From contig CAYMTA010000010.1 in the NCBI GenBank assembly GCA_964393275.1, positions 54,640-118,639 of the forward strand: 64,000 nucleotides of DNA. Reading direction: 5' to 3'. Both the position numbers and the translations under genes were made by a program. Positions 56,817-64,000 of the stretch are shown here, piece by piece. Positions within the stretch are counted from its first letter, which is position 1. Every line of letters begins with the position of its first letter. Origin of the DNA: SLRI01 sp964393275. GTDB lineage: Bacteria; Pseudomonadota; Alphaproteobacteria; Geminicoccales; Geminicoccaceae. A model generated the notes under the pieces. The model ran no database searches and had not been told where the DNA came from. It saw only the letters and a list, made by a program, of their open reading frames with translations.

Positions 56817-57107
56817 ATGCCGAAATATATCGGGCTCACGAGCTGGACCGACGAGGGCATCAAGCACGTCAAGGATTCGCCGACACGGCTCGACCAGGCG
56901 CGCCAGCTCGCCAAGAGCGAAGGCGCCACGCTCGAGCAGTTCTTCATGGTGACCGGCGAGCACGACATGGTGGTCGTCATCGATGCGCCGGACGACGCGG
57001 CCCTCGCCCGCTTCCTCCTCAAGCTGGCCAGGGGCGGCGCCGTTCGCACCCGGACCATGCGGGCCTTCACCGAGGAGGAGTACCGGGCGATCGTGTCCGC
57101 GGGCTAG
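56817..57107 (+). CDS. GYD domain-containing protein
   Basis: 96-residue small protein with the GYD domain (KYIGLTSWTDEGIKHVKDSP, VTGEHDMVVVIDAPDD, VRTRTMRAFTEEEY), a ferredoxin-like fold of unknown role, sometimes grouped with dimeric alpha-beta barrel sensors. The ribosome site AAGGGAGAA is 6-7 nt from ATG. A perfect inverted repeat lies immediately upstream. Confidence 0.87.
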   Translation: MPKYIGLTSWTDEGIKHVKDSPTRLDQARQLAKSEGATLEQFFMVTGEHDMVVVIDAPDDAALARFLLKLARGGAVRTRTMRAFTEEEYRAIVSAG

Positions 57108-57203
57108 GCTTCGTCGACACCCGGCGGCGCCGGCTCCGGCCGTGTCGCCGGGCACGCGGTCGGGGATGCCGGGCAAGTCGCCCGCACCGGCCTCGCCCGC
57201 CGC

Positions 57204-58745
<1,542 letters not shown>

Positions 58746-58921
58746 CCTCTGTCCCCCCGTCCGGCCGACACGATCCGGCCCGTGCCCGGAGCTTGTCCGC
58801 AGTTGGCCGCACTGGCAAGCGCGGAGTACCGGGGCGGGGGCCGCCCGCTTCGGGAGAGCCGAGCGGGAGCTGAAGGCATTATCGCGCCGACGCCACGCCG
58901 GAACGATCCGGGAGCGATGCT

Positions 58922-59266
58922 TCAAGAGGCGGTTGGAGAGGTCGTCCGTTCGGCCGTGAGGATCACCTCGTCGCCCTGGTGGAACGCGAGCTCGATCTCC
59001 AGCGTGCCATTCTCGAGCAGCTCGGCCGATCCCGAGCCCGTCACCTCGTCCATTTCGTCGAAGCCGGCCAAGGTGAAGAACACCATGGTTCGGCCGTATT
59101 CGAGCTCGAGGCTCGCTTCGAGCGCACCGAAGGCGATTTCGCCGTGGCCATCGGCCCGGATGGTCAGCATGGCGGGCCCGAGCAGATCGAGATGGTCGCG
59201 GTCCCAAAGATCGGCGGCCAAGATCCGCCATCGGCCCAGGATCGCGCAGCTCATCCCTGCCGTCAT
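58922..59266 (-). CDS. small conserved hypothetical protein
   Basis: 114 residues (or 110 from the second Met). The pattern GRWRILAADLWDRDHLDLLGPA, ADGHGEIAFGALEASLELEY and FDEMDEVTGSG recurs in uncharacterised bacterial proteins. Predicted to be a small beta-rich soluble domain. No function is suggested by the neighbours. Confidence 0.72.
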   Translation of the reverse strand: MTAGMSCAILGRWRILAADLWDRDHLDLLGPAMLTIRADGHGEIAFGALEASLELEYGRTMVFFTLAGFDEMDEVTGSGSAELLENGTLEIELAFHQGDEVILTAERTTSPTAS

Positions 59267-59547
59267 CCGATTTCCCCTGCCAGAAGCTTCGACAGCCGGG
59301 CGAGACCGCAGGGGTCAACGATGGAGGCAAGCGCTCGAGCCATCTCTGCCAGCCAGCACCGCCCGGTCCTCATCCGTCCAGCCACCGTGCTCGTCCATCG
59401 AACACGGCAGCATCTCCGGCGCGATCGAAAGACTTGCCGACCCGCGTCACAGCGCCCGAAAGAGCCGCAGGCGCCAGCGAACGGCCGACCATCAATCCAT
59501 TGTGCGGCAACACGAGCACAGGATGAAGGCCGCCCGGGCATGACATG
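59267..59547. other. short gap with no recognised gene
   Basis: 281 bp between the small hypothetical gene and the stop of the EAL-like gene. Slightly lower G+C; no gene or strong hairpin seen. Confidence 0.4.
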
Positions 59548-60957
59548 TCAGCCGGTGAGCCTGATCGCGCGGCCGGGGCGGGCGGTGAGCGGCATGAGCG
59601 CCTCGCCGGCGAGGTAGTGGCAGCCGGCGCCCATGGCGGCTCGCGCCGCGTCCACGCCGGAGTCGATGACGACGGAGGTCCGCAGGCCGGCTGCTCGGCC
59701 GAGTGCCGCGAGCCCGGCGAGCACGGCGGCGGCCGGCGGCCCTTCCTCCGTGCCGGCAGCGGTCGGAACGTGGTCGGGTGGCCCGGTGGCGTCTTCGGTC
59801 GGCGACCGGGCCGCACGCAGCACCACCGAGATGCCGGCCACGCCCGACGTTTGCAGATGGTCGGTAGGCAAAGGTGCCTTGGGCGACGTGCCGTCGACCG
59901 TGACACTGGCCGCGAGCAGGTCGGGCTCGAGTCGGACCAGGACGGCCACCGTGAACGGCCTCAGATAGCTCACCAGCTCGCGCACCCGGGCCTGCGGCAG
60001 GCTCGCCGGCAGGCCGGTGATCTCGATGACCAGCCGCCGCGCGGCGCCGCCGGGCAGCCTGCGGCAGGCGAGCATCAGCTTCTCGCGATGGCGCATCGCC
60101 GCCAGTGTCGCATAGTGCAGCTCGATCCGCACGGTCGTGCGGCCGGCAGGCAGCGCCTGTGCCGCCCGGGCGATCGACCAGCGATCGAGGGCGGCGTCGA
60201 AGACGCCATTCAGGCTCGAGGGGCAGAGCGCCTGAACGCCGCGGCGGCCCGCTCCCGCGTCCAGCATCGGCGTCAGCGCATAGCCCGTCACCAGCCGCTT
60301 GCGGACGTTCAGGACGGGCTGGTAGAGCGCCTCGATCGCGGGCTCGCTGACCGTGAACAGGGCGAGCTCGGCCTCGTCGACCTGCCGCTCGAAGGCCTCG
60401 ATGCGCGCCTCGAGCGCGCCCGGCCCGGCGATGCCGGCGAGCCCGGCGACCAGATCGAAGCCGGTCGTCCGCAGCCGGCAGGCGACGCCGCCGGGCACCA
60501 TGCCGCAGAGCCGCGCGGTGATCTCGGCGGCGATGAAGCGGCCACGCCGCTCCGCCGCCAAACGGTCGATGTCGGTGACCAGGAGATGGAAGCGGTCGCC
60601 CTCGAGGGCGACGTAGAGATCGTGCGGGCCGAGCCGCCGCGCGAGGCTGCCCTCGACGATCTGGTAGGCCTTCTCGCGCAGGGCCGGCCAGCGATTGCCG
60701 AAGCGCAGGCGAAGCTCCTCGATGTCGAGGAGCTGGAGCCCGCCGACCAGCCGCGGCGCCGGCAGGGCGGCATGGTGGCGGCGGAACGCCTCGAGCCGTG
60801 CCGCGAACCGGCCGGGGTCTCGCGGATCGAGGCCGTGCCCGGTGCGGGGCGGATGGAGCGCGAACGCGGCCGCAATCGCCCTGCCGGAGCACCCGGTCGC
60901 ACCGCGCGCCACCGGCACCGTTCCGTCCGGTCGATCGACCACCGCTTGCTGCGACAT
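59548..60957 (-). CDS. degenerate EAL-domain protein
   Basis: 469 residues. The N-terminal 200 residues resemble a degenerate GGDEF-like fold (LYVALEGDRFHLLVTDID). From about residue 205 an EAL fold is recognisable (ALYQPVLNVRKRLVTGYAL, RLVIEITGLPASLP, LRTSVVIDSGVD), but the catalytic EAL triad is YAL and the metal-binding DDFG motif is missing, so c-di-GMP hydrolysis is unlikely; binding or a structural role is more likely. Start at 60957 has GGAG unusually close (2 nt); an upstream TTG is a possible alternative. Confidence 0.78.
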   Translation of the reverse strand: MSQQAVVDRPDGTVPVARGATGCSGRAIAAAFALHPPRTGHGLDPRDPGRFAARLEAFRRHHAALPAPRLVGGLQLLDIEELRLRFGNRWPALREKAYQIVEGSLARRLGPHDLYVALEGDRFHLLVTDIDRLAAERRGRFIAAEITARLCGMVPGGVACRLRTTGFDLVAGLAGIAGPGALEARIEAFERQVDEAELALFTVSEPAIEALYQPVLNVRKRLVTGYALTPMLDAGAGRRGVQALCPSSLNGVFDAALDRWSIARAAQALPAGRTTVRIELHYATLAAMRHREKLMLACRRLPGGAARRLVIEITGLPASLPQARVRELVSYLRPFTVAVLVRLEPDLLAASVTVDGTSPKAPLPTDHLQTSGVAGISVVLRAARSPTEDATGPPDHVPTAAGTEEGPPAAAVLAGLAALGRAAGLRTSVVIDSGVDAARAAMGAGCHYLAGEALMPLTARPGRAIRLTG

Positions 60958-61152
60958 GGCTCCGGCCAGGGTCTCGGGCCGGGCACGCCTGCCGGCCTCG
61001 TCGATGCACAAGCTAGCGGCGCCGCGTTGATATTCCGTTAACGACACGCTGGTAGGGTGTGCCCGTGCTTGTTTCCGCAACCCCCATTCGCTAGCACCGA
61101 CCGCAAGGGCGCGCCCGAGCCGGCCGCCGATCCCCGAGAGCTGGAGTTTTGA

Positions 61153-61920
61153 ATGGTCGACCCGCAGCGGCATCTGCCCGAGCTGATCCGCCTCGCCGAC
61201 GAAGCCGCCCGCGAGATCATGCGCCATTACGGGAAGGATACCGCCGTCGACTACAAGGCCGACCGCTCGCCGGTCACCCTCGCCGACGAGGCCGGCGAGG
61301 CGATCATCCTGAAGGGCCTCTGCGCCCTCACCCCCGACTGGCCGATCGTCGCCGAGGAGGCGGTGAGCCGGGGCCAGATTCCGGCCGTCGACGACGGCCC
61401 GTTCTGGCTGGTCGACCCGCTCGACGGCACCAAGGAGTTCATCAACCACCGGGGCGAGTTCACGGTCAATATCGGCCTGGTGCTGGACCGCCTGCCGGTC
61501 ATGGGCGTCGTCTTCGCCCCGGCCATCGACACGATGTGGTGGGGATCCCTGGGCCACGGCGCCGAGCGCCGCAAGGCAGGCGTGACCGAAGCCATCGCCG
61601 TGCGTCCTGCCCCGCCGGCCAGCGGCAGCGTCGCCGTCGCCAGCCGCTCGCATCGCGACGCCGAAACCAACGCCTGGCTCGCCGAGCACGGCATCACCGA
61701 GACCATCGCCTGCGGCAGCTCCTTGAAGTTCTGCGCGGTGGCCGAGGGCCGGGCCGACGTCTACCCGCGCTTCGGCCCGACCATGGAATGGGACACCGCG
61801 GCCGGCCACGCCGTGCTTCGCGCGGCCGGCGGCGAGGTGGTCACCGTGGAAGGCCGGCCCTTCACCTACACCAAGCCCGACTTCCGCAATGGCGGCTTCA
61901 TCGCCCGCGCCCACGGCTGA
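61153..61920 (+). CDS. cysQ: 3'(2'),5'-bisphosphate nucleotidase
   Basis: 255-residue phosphatase that removes the 3'-phosphate from PAP and PAPS, relieving inhibition of sulfur assimilation. Typical CysQ features: SPVTLADEAGE, VAEEAVSRG, WLVDPLDGTKEFINHRGEFTVNIGL, SSLKFCAVAEGRADVYPR and EWDTAAGHAVL. The ribosome site is CTGGAG. Followed 5 bp later by pyrD. Confidence 0.94.
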   Translation: MVDPQRHLPELIRLADEAAREIMRHYGKDTAVDYKADRSPVTLADEAGEAIILKGLCALTPDWPIVAEEAVSRGQIPAVDDGPFWLVDPLDGTKEFINHRGEFTVNIGLVLDRLPVMGVVFAPAIDTMWWGSLGHGAERRKAGVTEAIAVRPAPPASGSVAVASRSHRDAETNAWLAEHGITETIACGSSLKFCAVAEGRADVYPRFGPTMEWDTAAGHAVLRAAGGEVVTVEGRPFTYTKPDFRNGGFIARAHG

Positions 61921-61925
61921 GCCGC

Positions 61926-62981
61926 GTGGCTCCTGGCCTCGCGGCGCCCTGGCACCTGGCACCGAGGCTGCTCGCCCGCCTGCCGCCCGAGACCGCGCAC
62001 GATCTGGCGATCCGCCTGATCCCGCTGGTCCCACGCCTCCGCCACGCGCCGCGTCCGCGTCTCGAGGCCCGGCTCGCCGGAATCGACCTCGCCCATCCTC
62101 TGGGCCTCGCCGCCGGCTTCGACAAGAACGCGCGGGCGGCGGCCGGCCTGCTCCGCCTCGGCTTTTCCTTCGTCGAGGTCGGCACCGTCACCATCCGCCC
62201 GCAGGCCGGCAATCCGCGGCCGAGGCTCTTCAGGCTGGACGCCGATCGGGCCATCATCAACCGCATGGGCTTCAACAATGACGGCATCGAGGCCATGGCC
62301 GACCGCCTCGCCCGACGCCCACGCGCCGGCATCCTTGGCGTCAATATCGGCATCAACAAGGACAGCGCCGACGCCGCCCGCGACTACGGCATCGCCGCCG
62401 CCCGCCTCCTGCCGCTCGCCGACTACCTGGCGGTCAACGTCTCCTCGCCCAACACGCCGGGCCTGCGCGACCTGCAGGAGGAACGCGCCCTCGCTTCCGT
62501 GCTCGCTTCCGTGCTCGAGGCCCGGACCCGAGCCGGACCGGCCAAGCCGGTCTTCCTCAAGGTGGCACCCGATCTCGACGACCGATCGGCCGACGCCATC
62601 ACCGACACGGCCATCGCCCACGGCATCGACGGCATCATCGCCACCAACACGACCATCGCCCGCCCGCCCGGCCTCCGCTCGCCCGCGCACGCCGAGCGGG
62701 GCGGCCTCAGCGGCCGGCCGCTTCGCGAGCCCGCCACTCGCCTGCTGCGGCGCATGGCCAGGCGGGCCGCCGGCCGGCTCGCCTTCATCGGCGTCGGCGG
62801 CATCGCCTCCGGCGCCGACGCCTACGAGAAGATCCTGGCCGGGGCCTCGGCCGTCCAGATCTACACGTCCTTCGTTTACGAAGGCCCGGCCATCATCGCG
62901 CGCATCCTGGACGAGCTCGAGGCGTGCCTGGCAAAGGACGGCCACCTTGATCTCCATGCAGCCATTGGCGCCGGGCTTTGA
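61926..62981 (+). CDS. pyrD: dihydroorotate dehydrogenase (quinone), class 2
   Basis: 351-residue FMN enzyme that oxidises dihydroorotate and passes electrons to ubiquinone at the inner membrane. The N-terminal helical quinone-tunnel domain (LLARLPPETAHDLAIRLIPL) and class 2 motifs are present: GLAAGFDKNA, VEVGTVTIRPQAGNPRPRLFR, NRMGFNN, the catalytic-serine loop NVSSPNTPGLRDLQ, and IGVGGIASGADAYEKILAGA. The start is GTG at 61926, 5 bp after the cysQ stop, so translation is probably coupled. Confidence 0.95.
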   Translation: MAPGLAAPWHLAPRLLARLPPETAHDLAIRLIPLVPRLRHAPRPRLEARLAGIDLAHPLGLAAGFDKNARAAAGLLRLGFSFVEVGTVTIRPQAGNPRPRLFRLDADRAIINRMGFNNDGIEAMADRLARRPRAGILGVNIGINKDSADAARDYGIAAARLLPLADYLAVNVSSPNTPGLRDLQEERALASVLASVLEARTRAGPAKPVFLKVAPDLDDRSADAITDTAIAHGIDGIIATNTTIARPPGLRSPAHAERGGLSGRPLREPATRLLRRMARRAAGRLAFIGVGGIASGADAYEKILAGASAVQIYTSFVYEGPAIIARILDELEACLAKDGHLDLHAAIGAGL

Positions 62982-62987
62982 GCGCGG

Positions 62988-63821
62988 TCAGCCGGCTCGT
63001 CCCGGGCTTTCGCCGGCGATGAGCCGTTCCAGCTCGGCATGCGCCATCGCCCCGCCCAGCAGGCGGAACGTGCCCTCCTCCATCATCTCCCGCGCGGCAC
63101 CGATGGCCGAGCCATAGGCCAGCCGCGCCAGCGCGCCGCCGACGCTGATGCGCTTCGCGCCCGCCGCCGCGAGGTCGGCCACGCCGCATGCCGGGGCGAG
63201 GCCACCGACCAGCGCGTTGACCGGCCGCGTCACCGAGCCGCACACCGTCCGGAGCGCGGCGAGGTCGGGCAGGCCGGGCGCGTAGAGCACGTCGGCACCC
63301 GCCTCCTCAAAGGCCTGAAGCCGCCGGATCGTGTCGTCGAGATCGGGCCGGCCGCGCAGGTGGTTCTCCGCGCGCGCGGTCAGAACGAAATCCTGAGGCA
63401 GCGCCCGCGCCGCCTCGGCCGCCGCGGCGATGCGCTCGACCGCGAGGCCGAGGTCGAAGATCGGATCCTCGCCCCGCCCCGTGAAATCCTCGATCGAGCA
63501 GCCGGCGAGGCCGACCCCCGCCGCTTCCCGAACGGTCAGGGCGGCACTCTCTGGGCTGTCGCCGAAGCCCTTCTCGAGATCGGCGGAGACCGGCAAGGGC
63601 GTCGCCTCGACCAGCGCCCGGCAATGCTCGAGCACCGCCTCCCTCGCCACCTGCCCGTCGCCGAGACCGAGGGCGAACGCCATGCCGGCGCTGGTCGTGG
63701 CGAGCGCCCTGAAGCCGAGCGCGGCCAGCATGCGTGCCGTGCCCACGTCCCAGGGATTGGGGATGACGAACGCTCCAGCCTGCTCGTGCAAGGCACGGAA
63801 CACGGCACCCTTGTCGCTCAT
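62988..63821 (-). CDS. isocitrate lyase/PEP mutase family protein
   Basis: 277-residue TIM-barrel enzyme of the PEP-mutase/ICL superfamily. Motifs: FVIPNPWDVGTARMLAALGF, ATTSAG, SADLEKGFGD, GCSIEDF and LTARAENHL. The KKCGH-type loop of true isocitrate or methylisocitrate lyases is missing, so it is a relative such as an oxaloacetate decarboxylase or carboxyvinyl-phosphonate mutase-like enzyme. AAGGAGGAAGG precedes the start. Convergent with pyrD, 6 bp apart. Confidence 0.9.
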   Translation of the reverse strand: MSDKGAVFRALHEQAGAFVIPNPWDVGTARMLAALGFRALATTSAGMAFALGLGDGQVAREAVLEHCRALVEATPLPVSADLEKGFGDSPESAALTVREAAGVGLAGCSIEDFTGRGEDPIFDLGLAVERIAAAAEAARALPQDFVLTARAENHLRGRPDLDDTIRRLQAFEEAGADVLYAPGLPDLAALRTVCGSVTRPVNALVGGLAPACGVADLAAAGAKRISVGGALARLAYGSAIGAAREMMEEGTFRLLGGAMAHAELERLIAGESPGRAG

Positions 63822-64000
63822 GGCCTTCCTCCTTCTTGCGATCAGGGTCTCGACTATCCGCCACCTGCCGGCGCCGGGAAAGCGCCATCGCCCGCCGCGT
63901 CGCTGGCCGCTTGACGCCGCCGCCGATCGCGCCTAATCGCCGGCATGTGGTGATTTGAGCCGGTCGGCTTGCGGGCCACGTTAAACAATCCGCTAAAAGG

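Overview
The window is about 70% G+C and dense with short-spaced genes. It reads as a chromosomal segment of an alphaproteobacterium, probably of the Rhodospirillales/Geminicoccales kind. Markers for this are the ubiquinol-cytochrome c chaperone (CBP3-like), COQ9, a MucR zinc-finger regulator, an alphaproteobacterial flagellar cluster (flgF-flgG-flgA-flgH divergent from fliL-fliM-DUF6468-motE), and the run DUF177-plsX-fabH-ihfA-merR followed by tRNA-Pro. The species cannot be named from sequence alone.

Layout. 1-10.7 kb: hemN (cut by the window edge), a DUF1127 peptide, YceI, cytochrome b561, a K+-independent H+-pyrophosphatase, bamE, the bc1 chaperone, then the lipid/IHF operon, with a 181-bp MITE-like inverted-repeat element wedged between plsX and fabH. 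10.6-16.2 kb: tRNA-Pro with its own promoter, abutted by one 5.5-kb gene for a helicase-nuclease protein that looks like an acquired defence gene. 16.5-29.6 kb: a heterodimeric ABC exporter, MucR, a transporter-HEAT-cyclic-nucleotide fusion, a SET-domain protein, a CHASE4-PAS-GGDEF-EAL receptor, spermidine synthase and a TorF-type porin. 29.7-36.8 kb: acyl-CoA ligase, oligoendopeptidase, UbiB-like kinase, rpsU, def, COQ9. 36.8-43.2 kb: flagellar genes with a clear sigma-54 promoter. 43.2-44.5 kb: a gene-poor stretch holding a well-formed candidate small RNA. 44.5-48.5 kb: DUF2062, pgsA-like, HAD phosphatase, typA.

48.6-51.5 kb is the most unusual part: two different arrays of short phased repeats, then an AT-rich gene for an AvcD-like anti-phage cytosine-nucleotide deaminase, a divergent 65-codon ORF, and a decayed, frameshifted copy of a gene whose intact version lies 2.3 kb further on, across kup. 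51.5-64 kb returns to ordinary metabolism: kup, a Tag-like glycosylase, aldo/keto reductase, two inositol-phosphatase-family enzymes (one cysQ), an SLC13 carrier, a degenerate EAL protein, pyrD and a PEP-mutase-family enzyme.

Recurrent themes are respiratory/quinone and membrane energetics (hppA, b561, bc1 chaperone, COQ9, UbiB, pyrD), motility and c-di-GMP, and two separate defence-type insertions. Two genes (rpsU and kup) have no ATG, GTG or TTG at the right place but each has an ATC exactly 7 nt after a GGAG, suggesting AUC initiation.
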